DNA of 33,639 nucleotides, taken from contig JAFZAL010000126.1 of assembly GCA_017557195.1 (NCBI GenBank), forward strand, positions 1 through 33,639, read 5' to 3'. Source of the stretch: Thermoguttaceae bacterium (lineage in GTDB: Bacteria > Planctomycetota > Planctomycetia > Pirellulales > Thermoguttaceae). How positions within the stretch are numbered: the stretch's first letter is position 1; each line of letters opens with the position of its first letter. This document shows positions 19,499 through 26,611 of the stretch, piece by piece. A program made the position numbers and the translations under genes. The notes beneath the pieces are model-generated. The model was not told where the DNA came from, searched no databases, and was given only the letters and a program-made list of their open reading frames with translations.

Positions 19499-19832
19499 AA
19501 AAAGGCATATAATTTAATCTTCGTGACAAGAGTGATTTTAAACCTAATATATGGGAGATTTAGGAATACTATTATTTTATTGTAAGTTATTGCACTCCGT
19601 TATTTGAACAAGTTTCGTTTTTTCTTTTTGCGGATTATATCCGGGATCCAGATGCGCGTTCGACTCCGCATTACATTTTTGTGTGTTACGTATTCCGTGG
19701 GTTTCACCCACGGCTAGAAACATTGAACCGCTAAAGCGGTTCTAGCGGAAGCGTAACTATGTTTGCTTCGTTCTCTCCGTTACCGCCTTCCATTATTTTG
19801 CACTCTTTGCGTTCTTTGCGGCTTTAAATTTA
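19499..19832. repeat. Intergenic palindrome mosaic with 9-bp repeats
   Basis: No gene is seen. The spacer contains the hairpins CGTGGGTTTCACCCACG and GAACCGCTAAAGCGGTTC, and a 9-bp periodic stretch (CTTTGCGTT, CTTTGCGGC) near 19803. The same CTTTGCGGCTT text recurs at 32041-32052 and, inverted, near 31062. No terminator with a clear U-tract is seen after the caspase gene. Confidence 0.6.
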
Positions 19833-20051
19833 GCGGACTTTGTCCGCCTTGAAAAAAGTTTCGGTCGCCAGCAAGCTGGCTCCCTTTTAGGGAAGTTTTT
19901 TCAAATTGAAGTAAAAAGGGAATAAGCGACCAACGGGAGCGATTATAACACGTCTCGCGCGGTAGCGCGGATTGGGAGCGGCGCCTCGCCGCCCTTTTTT
20001 GAAAAAAAGGTTCTTCCCCTCAAACTCCCCTTTCCAAAAAACTTTAGTAAG
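19833..20051 (-). repeat. Two-module dispersed repeat, copy 2 (inverted)
   Basis: Read on the minus strand it repeats the modules of 4507-4681: module 1 at 19990-20051 and module 2 at 19833-19904 (with GCCAGCAAGCTGGC and GCGGACTTTGTCCGC). The modules are separated by about 85 bp of different sequence that includes a GAGCGGCGCCTCGCCGCCC hairpin, against about 40 bp in copy 1. Confidence 0.8.
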
Positions 20052-20079
20052 GGAAGAAAATAAGGTAAGTACGACAATT

Positions 20080-20120
20080 AACTAATCGGCGAAAATCCGT
20101 TTAATCCGTAAAATCCGTGA
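20080..20120. repeat. 9-bp tandem repeat (AATCCGTnn)
   Basis: Three consecutive units AATCCGTTT, AATCCGTAA and AATCCGTGA stand just upstream of the polyferredoxin promoter. Confidence 0.5.
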
Positions 20121-20158
20121 GCTAGCTGACCTGCTCATAACCAATGCCTCGCGGCCTC

Positions 20159-20187
20159 TTGCAATTCTTTTTTCCTTGCTGTATAAT
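20159..20187 (+). promoter_or_regulatory. Promoter giving a leaderless polyferredoxin mRNA
   Basis: TTGCAA (20159-20164) and a perfect TATAAT (20182-20187) are spaced by 17 bp. Transcription should begin at about 20194-20195, on the ATG itself. This decides the start codon: the longer in-frame start at 20144 lies upstream of the promoter. Confidence 0.65.
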
Positions 20188-20194
20188 CGCCTGT

Positions 20195-21373
20195 ATGAAT
20201 AAAAAACAAATCTTGCGAATCGTTTTGAGAGTTGTCGGCGTTGCGGCGACGTGCGCTGCGATACTGGGCTGGGCGGGTTCGACGATTGTCGTCAGTCCGC
20301 TGGCGGGAATTACGCTCTGGATAGCCGCCGGGACGTTGTGTCTGACGCCGTTCGTGCTGCTTTTGGCGAGCGTTTTCGTCCCCCGGTTTTTCTGTCGGTT
20401 CCTTTGCCCGATGGGCGCGGCGTTTGACGTTGTCAGCTGGATTGGGAAAAAGCTGGGCGTTCCCCGGATTTCCGCCCGATGGGTTCCCAACCTCCGATTT
20501 GTCTTTCTTATCGCGGCGATTGCCGCAGCGTTTTTCGGCATCGCTGGCGCGCTCATTTTCGACCCGACGGTTCTGTTCAAGGGATTCGTTTTGCTCTCGC
20601 CGTATTCGTGGGGATTGATTCTCGTCCCCGTATTGCTGGTTTTGACGCTGATAATTCCGAAATTCTGGTGCGTTCGCGGCTGTCCGCTCGGCGCGCTGCA
20701 GGACGCGGCATTCTTCCCGATTCGATGGATTAAAAAGCTGCTGGGAAAAGAGCAGAACGAAGATCAGCCGGACTTGCGCGGCATCGCTCAACGGCGATAC
20801 GCCTGGGCGGCAACGATTCTCGGTCTGACGGCGGCAGGCGCGTACGGCGCGTACAGTAAACAGGAGGAATCGAAAAAGAGTTCTCAGCGCAATCCGCTGA
20901 TTCTTCCGCCTGGCGCGGGAACGGAACTGCAAATGGCGTCGCAGTGCGCCCGATGCGGAGCGTGTTTCAAGTCGTGCCCGACGAAAGCGATTCAGCCGAT
21001 TTCCTTTGAACAGTCCCCGATTCTCTGGGGCGCACCTCAAGTCGATTTTCAGACGGAATCTGACAATCCCACTTACTGCGAATATACGTGTAACAAATGC
21101 TCGGAAGTCTGCCCGACAGGCGCGATAGAAAATCTGACGCTGGAAGAAAAACAGAATGTCGTCCTGCGGCCTGTTACGCTGAACTACTCGGAATGTCGGC
21201 TCAATTTCGAGAAAGAATGTTCGATCTGTGTAAACGTATGTCCGACCTCCGCTCTTGAAAAGCAGTGGTCGGACGAGCAGTACCTGACGATTTTAACCGT
21301 CAATTTGGACTTATGCGTCGGCTGCGGCAAATGCGCCGCCAACTGTCCGGAAAAGGCGTTGAGATGCGATTAA
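20195..21373 (+). CDS. Membrane polyferredoxin (NapH/MauN-like, with four ferredoxin-type 4Fe-4S clusters)
   Basis: This 392-residue integral membrane electron carrier has about four hydrophobic segments in its first 185 residues, with two cytoplasmic cysteine pairs of NapH/MauN type (FCRFLCPMGA and CVRGCPLGALQD). A soluble C-terminal half follows a further hydrophobic segment (AWAATILGLTAAGAYGAY) and carries four 4Fe-4S motifs: CARCGACFKSCP, CNKCSEVCP, CSICVNVCP and CVGCGKCAANCP. This is like NapH joined to a NapG/MauM-type ferredoxin. It probably moves electrons between the quinone pool and a periplasmic partner. No terminal reductase gene lies beside it, so the acceptor is unknown; the exported FAD and CxxCH proteins of this window are only possible partners. 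Confidence 0.88.
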   Translation: MNKKQILRIVLRVVGVAATCAAILGWAGSTIVVSPLAGITLWIAAGTLCLTPFVLLLASVFVPRFFCRFLCPMGAAFDVVSWIGKKLGVPRISARWVPNLRFVFLIAAIAAAFFGIAGALIFDPTVLFKGFVLLSPYSWGLILVPVLLVLTLIIPKFWCVRGCPLGALQDAAFFPIRWIKKLLGKEQNEDQPDLRGIAQRRYAWAATILGLTAAGAYGAYSKQEESKKSSQRNPLILPPGAGTELQMASQCARCGACFKSCPTKAIQPISFEQSPILWGAPQVDFQTESDNPTYCEYTCNKCSEVCPTGAIENLTLEEKQNVVLRPVTLNYSECRLNFEKECSICVNVCPTSALEKQWSDEQYLTILTVNLDLCVGCGKCAANCPEKALRCD

Positions 21374-21403
21374 TCGGCAGTAGGCAATAGACTGTAGGCA
21401 AAT
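21374..21403. repeat. Short heptamer array G (GGCAGTA)
   Basis: About four 7-bp units (GGCAGTA, GGCAATA, GACTGTA, GGCAAAT) begin right after the TAA stop of the polyferredoxin gene. Confidence 0.65.
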
Positions 21404-21431
21404 CCCTCATTCGCTTGATTTTACCTCTCCC

Positions 21432-21458
21432 TTGAAAAACCTGTATACGGTATATAAT
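21432..21458 (+). promoter_or_regulatory. Promoter of the decarboxylase gene
   Basis: TTGAAA (21432-21437) and TATAAT (21453-21458) are spaced by 15 bp, slightly short. The leader before the ATG at 21542 would be about 77 nt. Confidence 0.45.
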
Positions 21459-21541
21459 ATAAACTGTTATTCTGGCAAGTCCGAACCTGTTAGTAATCAT
21501 CGACTTGCCGGGCGCGTTCCTTTTAAAAAGCAGGTTTTATC

Positions 21542-22723
21542 ATGACAGTTAATATGACGCGAGTTCACAAAAACGTTCATCCAGACGAAGCGACGTTAAA
21601 CCATTTGACCGAAGCCGCCAACCGGCTCGTTCAGACGCGCCGCTATCAAATGGGATACCCGTTCGATCAGGAAACGAATCTGGAAGGATTCTATAAATGG
21701 CTTATCGAAACTGGGTTGTGCAACACAACGTTGATCAGCGTCGGAAGCCCCTATAAAGAGGCGTGGGACATGCTCGACGTCGACGAGTTCGAACGCGCCA
21801 TTGTCGATTTCTACGCCAAGGCGTTCGGGTTTCCTGCCGATTCCTGGTGGGGATTCATTTCCAACGGCGGCACAGACGGCAACATGCACGGCTTGTATTT
21901 CGGCAGAAAGTATCTGGCGTCGAAATCCGACCTGTCTCCGATTCTGTATGTTTCCGCCGAGGCGCACTACTCGGTTCAAAAGCTGGGCGACGTCCTCAAC
22001 ATGGAAACCCGCGTTATTAAAGCGCTGCCCGGCGGACAGATGGACGCGTCCGACCTTCGCCGTCAGCTTGACCCGACTCGTCCTGCTCTGATCGGAATCG
22101 CCATCGGCGGTACGTTCAAAGGCGCAATCGACAACCAGGACGAAATCGACGCGGTTCTCAAAGACGTCAACCCGCCGGCGTACTATCGGCATCTGGACGT
22201 CGCCCTTTTCGGCGGATACTTGCCGTGGTTGAACGACCCGGAAGCGAACGCCGTTCTCAATCAGGCGAAAAAGGGATTCGACTCCCTCGCCGTTTCCGGT
22301 CACAAATTTTTGGCGATGAACGAGCCGTGCGGCGTGTTCGTTTGCAAAAAAGAAATTCTCGATACGCTCCACAATGTAACAGTCCCGTATCTCGACTGCG
22401 TCATTCCGACAATCAGCTGCTCCCGCAGCGGGTTCGACGTTCTCAAGCTGTACTGGCGAATAACGACCTCCGGCGCCGATGGGTTCCGTGAAGAAGCGGA
22501 ACATTCTCTCGCCATGACCGCCAAGCTGGTCGACGCTCTCAAAAAGCGTGACATCGAACCGTTTGTCAACCGATGGTCGAACACGGTTCTGTTCAAACGT
22601 CCTGCGGCGGAAATGATTCACAAGTACTGCATGGCGTGTCAGGGAGATTTGTCACACGTTGTCGTGATGCAGTATTTCGACGAGCCATTGATCGAACAAT
22701 TGGCAGATGACATCGCAAAGTAG
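21542..22723 (+). CDS. PLP-dependent amino acid decarboxylase, histidine-decarboxylase-like
   Basis: This 393-residue enzyme of the group II decarboxylase fold resembles the PLP-type histidine decarboxylases of Gram-negative bacteria: WWGFISNGGTDGNMHGLYFG, EAHYSV (H142 stacks on PLP), IGGTFKGAIDNQDEID, HLDVAL (D219 contacts the PLP nitrogen) and SGHKFLAMNEPCGV, where K255 forms the Schiff base. It should release CO2 from an amino acid, most likely histidine to give histamine, but specificity cannot be read from motifs alone. A usual TT pair is GT here (IGGTFKGA). No amino acid/amine antiporter or histidyl-tRNA synthetase gene lies nearby. A weak GCAGG precedes the ATG. Confidence 0.85.
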   Translation: MTVNMTRVHKNVHPDEATLNHLTEAANRLVQTRRYQMGYPFDQETNLEGFYKWLIETGLCNTTLISVGSPYKEAWDMLDVDEFERAIVDFYAKAFGFPADSWWGFISNGGTDGNMHGLYFGRKYLASKSDLSPILYVSAEAHYSVQKLGDVLNMETRVIKALPGGQMDASDLRRQLDPTRPALIGIAIGGTFKGAIDNQDEIDAVLKDVNPPAYYRHLDVALFGGYLPWLNDPEANAVLNQAKKGFDSLAVSGHKFLAMNEPCGVFVCKKEILDTLHNVTVPYLDCVIPTISCSRSGFDVLKLYWRITTSGADGFREEAEHSLAMTAKLVDALKKRDIEPFVNRWSNTVLFKRPAAEMIHKYCMACQGDLSHVVVMQYFDEPLIEQLADDIAK

Positions 22724-22799
22724 TTAGGAGCTAAGAATGAGGAGTTGGATTCGCCGAAGGCGAATTACTATTCCCTACTCCCTATTCCCTACTCCCTTA
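22721..22799. repeat. Composite heptamer element H
   Basis: Imperfect AGGAGTT/AGGAGCT units start on the TAG stop of the decarboxylase gene, followed by a core GGATTCGCCGAAGGCGAATT and then CTATTCC/CTACTCC units (about 22768-22799). Confidence 0.75.
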
Positions 22800-22868
22800 A
22801 GTACTTACAACTCAACGCTTTTCCCCATCCCGCTCCCGCTGGGTTATCCTGCTTATCCGGTACAAGCG

Positions 22869-22908
22869 GAATATTTTTTCAAGATTTTTTAAAAATCTTT
22901 CAAAAAAT
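22869..22908. repeat. AT-rich inverted repeat just upstream of the RNA promoter
   Basis: GAATATTTTTTC-AAGATTTTT pairs imperfectly with AAAAATCTT-TCAAAAAATTC. It ends 2 bp before the -35 box at 22911. It may be a terminator for upstream transcription or a protein-binding site. Confidence 0.45.
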
Positions 22909-22910
22909 TC

Positions 22911-22939
22911 TTGACATTGAACGAAAAATAGATTATACT
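22911..22939 (+). promoter_or_regulatory. Strong promoter facing a region without a long gene
   Basis: A consensus TTGACA (22911-22916) and TATACT (22934-22939) are spaced by exactly 17 bp. Transcription would start near 22946. No convincing long ORF follows for 1.2 kb. Confidence 0.7.
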
Positions 22940-22945
22940 AGATGT

Positions 22946-23335
22946 GTCAGTCGAGAAAAGAGGTTGAGGGCTGATAAGTCTTAAGCGTCTTTTTTCAGCG
23001 GACAAAAAGGTTTTTGTTATTTTTCATTTTTTCAAAAATTTTTCAAATCATCGCGAACCATCTTTCAGGTTGTTGCGTATCAATTACAGAAGTTGAGCGG
23101 ATACTCAATAAAGTCTTTGAGCTATGACGGTTCTCAGACTTGGCCGCAACGCTTTGAAACTTGTTGAACTCGTTCAATTTCGTCATGGTTTGAATAATAT
23201 CGTATTTGTCATTTTAACTCCTTTCGCGTTAATCTCCAGCGGCGGTTCCGCTGGAACTTTTCCCGACCGTTTTGGTCACAGTCAGCGATAAGCGTTTAAT
23301 CCGTAATTAAATACGCCTTTCGGACAGGCGTTTTT
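22946..23335 (+). ncRNA. Candidate structured non-coding RNA, about 390 nt
   Basis: It runs from the predicted transcription start to an intrinsic terminator and contains no convincing ORF. Hairpins visible in order: TGTCAGTC/GGCTGATA at the very 5' end (22945-22976), ACAAAAA/TTTTTGT (23002-23017), CTCAA/TTGAG (23104-23121), an outer ATGACG/CGTCAT stem (23124-23186) enclosing TTGAA-CTCG-TTCAA (23164-23177), a perfect 7-bp CCAGCGG/CCGCTGG stem (23236-23254) and GACC/GGTC (23265-23277). The size is near that of RNase P RNA or tmRNA, but I see none of their conserved motifs (GGAAAGUCC of RNase P, GGATTCGAC or a CCA-like 3' end of tmRNA). I do not recognise the family. Conservation data would decide whether the structure is real. 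Confidence 0.4.
23313..23335 (+). terminator. Intrinsic terminator in the candidate RNA region
   Basis: ACGCCT and AGGCGT form a 6-bp stem over TTCGGAC, and five T residues follow (23331-23335). Confidence 0.65.
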
Positions 23336-23839
23336 GGTTGCTTCGGAACGCTTCCGCAAACAACTTTCCTCCTTTTTCATTTGGTTTTATTATTTCAGTT
23401 AACCTTTAACAACTACAGGAGACAAAGTAAAAGATCGGCTTGTTTTTTTATCCGAACGCAGAGGCTTATTATGAGGTTCATCATTAAAGATCCGTTGTTC
23501 GGGACGGCAGATTAGGCAACATCCGCGATTTAACTCTTATTGACTTCGAGGGTTCTCGAAGACCTTAAAAGTTTATCGAGTATCGATTGCGCCTGTAACG
23601 CGTTTGACATTTTTTGGAGAATTCGATCAAGGTGTCCTGACCCTTCAGAAAGGCAGGAATGGTTCTACCGGAAAAGTCAAAAATAGTTGCAAAGTTAATT
23701 ATCCAAGGCGAAAAATCGTTATCCCCGTAAACTTGAAATTCCGTTACATTGCCTTAATCGAAACCGTCCCTTAGATATGTTTCCATCACTTTTTGTAAAC
23801 GCGTGTTTTTTACAGCGTCCTTGAAAGGAGGACTTTTAA
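23336..23839. other. Hairpin-rich non-coding stretch
   Basis: No convincing ORF is seen. Hairpins include GTTGC...GCAAACAAC with an inner GGAACGCTTCC (23337-23364), a perfect CTTCGAGGGTTCTCGAAG (23544-23561) and TCCTGACCCTT/AAGGCAGGA (23635-23658). It may be read-through structure of the upstream RNA, a second RNA, or remnant DNA. A possible 14-codon ORF at 23471-23515 has nothing to recommend it. Confidence 0.35.
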
Positions 23840-23905
23840 GTGTTTAAACCTTACTGTAACAACGCAAGGTTTGAAAGTCAGAGTTTCCGAACATATAAAG
23901 CTTGA
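23840..23905 (+). CDS. Possible 21-residue peptide with a strong Shine-Dalgarno site
   Basis: A GTG start lies 8 nt after AAAGGAGG, one of the best Shine-Dalgarno sites in a window where most genes lack one. The peptide reads MFKPYCNNARFESQSF and then RTYKA. It matches nothing I recognise. AAACCTT/AAGGTTT (23846-23872) forms a hairpin inside the ORF, so this may instead be part of a structured RNA. Confidence 0.25.
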   Translation: MFKPYCNNARFESQSFRTYKA

Positions 23906-24073
23906 GCAGCGCGGCGCCCCGCTTCAGTGCGGTTTAACTTGCCCCCTCATCATTTTTCAACACATGGGAAACTGAACTTTCGAGCCTTGCGTTTTTTTAT
24001 TTCTTGTACGCTCTCTTTTGTTTACCCCCTCAAATCTTTTTTTATTTTTTTCTCAAAATTCTCCCCTCCACGC

Positions 24074-24102
24074 TTGCATTTTCATTTTGATTCTGTTAGA
24101 AT
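24074..24102 (+). promoter_or_regulatory. Promoter of the exported TIM-barrel gene
   Basis: TTGCAT (24074-24079) and TAGAAT (24097-24102) are spaced by 17 bp; the leader is about 55 nt. The stretch 23906-24073 has a CCGC/GCGG hairpin (23919-23932) and no gene. Confidence 0.55.
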
Positions 24103-24164
24103 TATCTCCATAAGATTGCGTATATTAACCCAACAATTCACCTATAACAAGAAGGAGAGTTTTT

Positions 24165-25091
24165 ATGAAACGTCGCGATTTCTTTGCCGCGTCCGTTGCC
24201 GCCGCAGCCGCAGTAACGGCGTCTTCCCTCGTCAAGGCTGACTGCACCACCGACGAATGGGACGGCAAAAGCCCGAACCAGTCCAGCAAAGCCAAGCTTC
24301 GCATTTCCAGCCAGATTGGCATCATCCCCGGAAAAAATGACGAAGAAAAATTCGAAAAAATGAAGAAATGGGGCATTGAAGGCGTCGAGCTCGGCGGATG
24401 GCACGTCAACGACCCGGAATACTGGAAGAAGGCTCTTGCAGACAGCGGCTTGTCTCCGTCTGCGGTTTGCTGGGGTTCCCACAACGGCGACCTCTGCTCC
24501 GACATCGTCGAAAAGCGTCAGCAGGGTATTGACGATCTCAAGAAGGCTCTCGAAGGAGCTGGAATTATCGGCTGCACCGGCGTTATTTACGTTCCGGCGT
24601 TCAACGGACAGACGAAACTGACCAACCAGGAAATCCGCAAAGTCCTCCTGGACACGTTCCCGCCGCTGGCGGAATTCGCTGCTGAATGCGGTACGAACAT
24701 CATTTTCGAACCGCTCAACAGAGGCGAAGCGTACTTCCTGCGTCAGGTTGCCGATGGCGCCGCGATCGCTCGAGACGTCAACGGCGGCAAAGGTATCGGC
24801 GTCATGGGAGACTTCTACCACATGTCCATTGAAGAAACCGACATGATGGGCGCGTTCATTTCCGCCGGTTCTTATCTCAAGCACGTTCACCTGGCAGGCG
24901 GAACGACCGACCCGCGCCGAACCATTCCCGGACAGAACAAGACCCGTTTCGTCGAAGGATTCCGCGGCTTGAAGTACATCGGATACGACAAGTTCTGCTC
25001 GTTTGAATGCGGCGTCCAGGGCGACAAAGAAGTCGAGATCCCGAAAGCGTGCGAATTCCTCCGCAGAGAATGGGAACTCGCGGTTATCTGA
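24165..25091 (+). CDS. Tat-exported sugar phosphate isomerase/epimerase-like TIM-barrel protein
   Basis: This 308-residue protein starts with a twin-arginine signal (MKRRDFFAASVAAAAAVTA, then VKA), so export to the periplasm is predicted. The rest is an AP-endonuclease-2-like TIM barrel (xylose isomerase-like family): GIEGVELGGW, GVIYVPAF, NIIFEPLNRGEAY, MGDFYHM, KHVHLAGG and FCSFECGVQG carry the acidic and histidine ligands of the usual metal site. Planctomycetes encode many such exported proteins and their sugar substrates are mostly unknown. A clear AAGGAGAG Shine-Dalgarno site stands before the ATG. It converges on the AGE gene of the sialic acid operon, but is probably regulated separately. 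Confidence 0.9.
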   Translation: MKRRDFFAASVAAAAAVTASSLVKADCTTDEWDGKSPNQSSKAKLRISSQIGIIPGKNDEEKFEKMKKWGIEGVELGGWHVNDPEYWKKALADSGLSPSAVCWGSHNGDLCSDIVEKRQQGIDDLKKALEGAGIIGCTGVIYVPAFNGQTKLTNQEIRKVLLDTFPPLAEFAAECGTNIIFEPLNRGEAYFLRQVADGAAIARDVNGGKGIGVMGDFYHMSIEETDMMGAFISAGSYLKHVHLAGGTTDPRRTIPGQNKTRFVEGFRGLKYIGYDKFCSFECGVQGDKEVEIPKACEFLRREWELAVI

Positions 25092-25286
25092 GATTAGTTG
25101 TTAGTGGTAAGTGGTTAGTGGTAAGGAAAACCAAAGATTATCGCTTTGCGTCCTTACCACTTAAAACCGTTCACTTAGCGCTTCTCTGATTAGTTGTCAG
25201 TGGTAAGTGGTTAGTAGTTAGTGGTAAGGAAAAGCAAAGATTAGCGCTTTGCGTCCTTACCACTTAAAACTATCCACTTACCACTT
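25091..25286. repeat. Duplicated composite heptamer element I (GTTAGTG/GTAAGTG)
   Basis: Two tandem copies of about 97 bp (25091-25187 and 25188-25286). Each has GTTAGTG/GTAAGTG units, a core near CGCTTTGCGTCC, then inverted units (TTACCACTTA). The array starts on the stop codon of the TIM-barrel gene and ends 5 bp before the AGE stop. The second copy differs at a few bases and has one extra 7-bp unit. Confidence 0.8.
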
Positions 25287-25291
25287 TTCTG

Positions 25292-26461
25292 TTACTTCTC
25301 CAGCATCTGTTTGCAGATCTTGCTGCATTCCCAAAGCATTCTGGGCAGGTGGAAACAGCCTTTGAAGATGTTGCCTTTCTGCGTTGAGGAAATCGTGCCG
25401 TCGCGGTGCAGGTATCCGTACCAGTCGCCGTACTCGCTGTCGGTGAAGTGCGAGAACGCCCAATCGTGAACCTGTTTGTGCATGTCGGCGTACTTGTCGT
25501 CGCCGGTAAGCTGGTACGCCAGCAGCGTCGCGATAATCGTTTCGTTGTGGTTCCACCAGAATTTCATGTCGTGCCAGTACTCGACAGACGGTTTGTCGAA
25601 CACGTCGCGGAAATAGAGCATGCCGCCGTACTGCTTGTCCCAGCCGCGCTCCCACATCCAGTCGAGAATGTCAAGCCCGGTTTGGATGTAGTCCTGACGG
25701 TTTCTCCGTTTCCCTTCGTCCATGATAAACCAGGCGCCTTCGATGGCGTGTCCCGGGTTGAGCGTTCGTCCTTCGCAGGAATCGACGATGTCGCCGTTGG
25801 GCGCGACGGATTCCATGACGCAGCGAATGTCCGGCTTCATGAAGTACTTTTGAACCATCTCGATGCACTCGTCAATTTTCGCGTCGGCGCCTTCCAGCTG
25901 AATGGAATCGCGCAGCTGCTGAATGGTCGCAATGAGAATGGCATAGTAGCCCAGCCCGATCATGGGTCGGACGTCTGTAAACTTGGGCGGATACGGGACG
26001 TGGTTGGCGAAAATATTGTAACATTTAAGCGCCAGTTCCTTCGCGTGGTCGGAGCCGTCCGCCTTTGCCAGTTCCCCGAAGGAGATCGCCCCGAACGACT
26101 CGCTGAACGCGTAACGGCGTTTGCGAATCGGGCGGCCGTCGCGGGTAAGCTGGAAGAACATTCTCCCGTCTTCGTCGAAGGCGTACTTCTCGACAAAGTC
26201 CAGCGTCTGCCGGCATTGATCCAGCCAGACGGGGTTCTTCGTTTCGCAGTTGTTGTACAGATGCCCCATCACCCAGGCGAAACGCCCTTGCTGCCAGACG
26301 CCCTTGTCGGTGTCGAACAGCTTGCCCTCCCGGTCGACGCAGGTCATAATCCCGCCCTGCTCGGCGTCGACAGCGTGGTTGAGCCAAAATGGAATGGAGT
26401 CGTTAAACAGCGTATTGGTATAAAGCTGATACAGTTCGTTGATGTGGTCTTTTGTGTACAT
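25292..26461 (-). CDS. N-acylglucosamine 2-epimerase (AGE/renin-binding protein family)
   Basis: AGE enzymes interconvert N-acetylmannosamine and N-acetylglucosamine in the cytoplasm. The 389-residue length and motifs fit: [73 protein letters not shown] and [11 protein letters not shown]. It is the last gene of the minus-strand operon behind N-acetylneuraminate lyase, so it would convert the ManNAc released by that lyase. The sequence upstream of its ATG is wholly heptamer repeat J: CTACTGC units run up to the ATG and no Shine-Dalgarno site exists. Epimerase rather than another AGE-fold sugar isomerase is supported by the neighbours. Confidence 0.92.
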   Translation of the reverse strand: MYTKDHINELYQLYTNTLFNDSIPFWLNHAVDAEQGGIMTCVDREGKLFDTDKGVWQQGRFAWVMGHLYNNCETKNPVWLDQCRQTLDFVEKYAFDEDGRMFFQLTRDGRPIRKRRYAFSESFGAISFGELAKADGSDHAKELALKCYNIFANHVPYPPKFTDVRPMIGLGYYAILIATIQQLRDSIQLEGADAKIDECIEMVQKYFMKPDIRCVMESVAPNGDIVDSCEGRTLNPGHAIEGAWFIMDEGKRRNRQDYIQTGLDILDWMWERGWDKQYGGMLYFRDVFDKPSVEYWHDMKFWWNHNETIIATLLAYQLTGDDKYADMHKQVHDWAFSHFTDSEYGDWYGYLHRDGTISSTQKGNIFKGCFHLPRMLWECSKICKQMLEK

Positions 26462-26611
26462 AGTAGGCAGTAGGCAGTAGGCAATAGGCAGTAGGGTTAG
26501 GGAAAAGGCAGTATACAGTGGGCAGTGGGCAGTAGGATTTTAGGTTTATTAGAGGCAGTCGGCAGCAAGATTGTTTAAACTATTGCCTACTGCCTCTTGC
26601 CTACTGCCTCA
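26462..26611. repeat. Heptamer element J filling the lyase-epimerase gap
   Basis: GGCAGTA/GGCAATA units (26466-26500), GGCAGTG units (26507-26535), then inverted TATTGCC/TACTGCC units (26581-26609). It occupies the whole 150-bp gap from the AGE start to the lyase stop codon and can fold into one large hairpin. Confidence 0.85.

Noticed and set aside
20144..20194. Longer N-terminus of the polyferredoxin
   Set aside because: It overlaps and precedes the -35/-10 boxes that place transcription start at 20195.
22946..23335. RNase P RNA or tmRNA
   Set aside because: Right size, but the conserved motifs of both families are not present, and no CCA-like 3' end or tRNA-like arm is seen.
23927..24241. 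104-codon ORF ahead of the TIM-barrel gene
   Set aside because: Runs into the real gene in another frame, has no good start site and a low-complexity F/S-rich product.
25406..26473. 355-codon open frame antisense to the AGE gene
   Set aside because: Overlaps a clear AGE gene completely and shows no recognisable domain.
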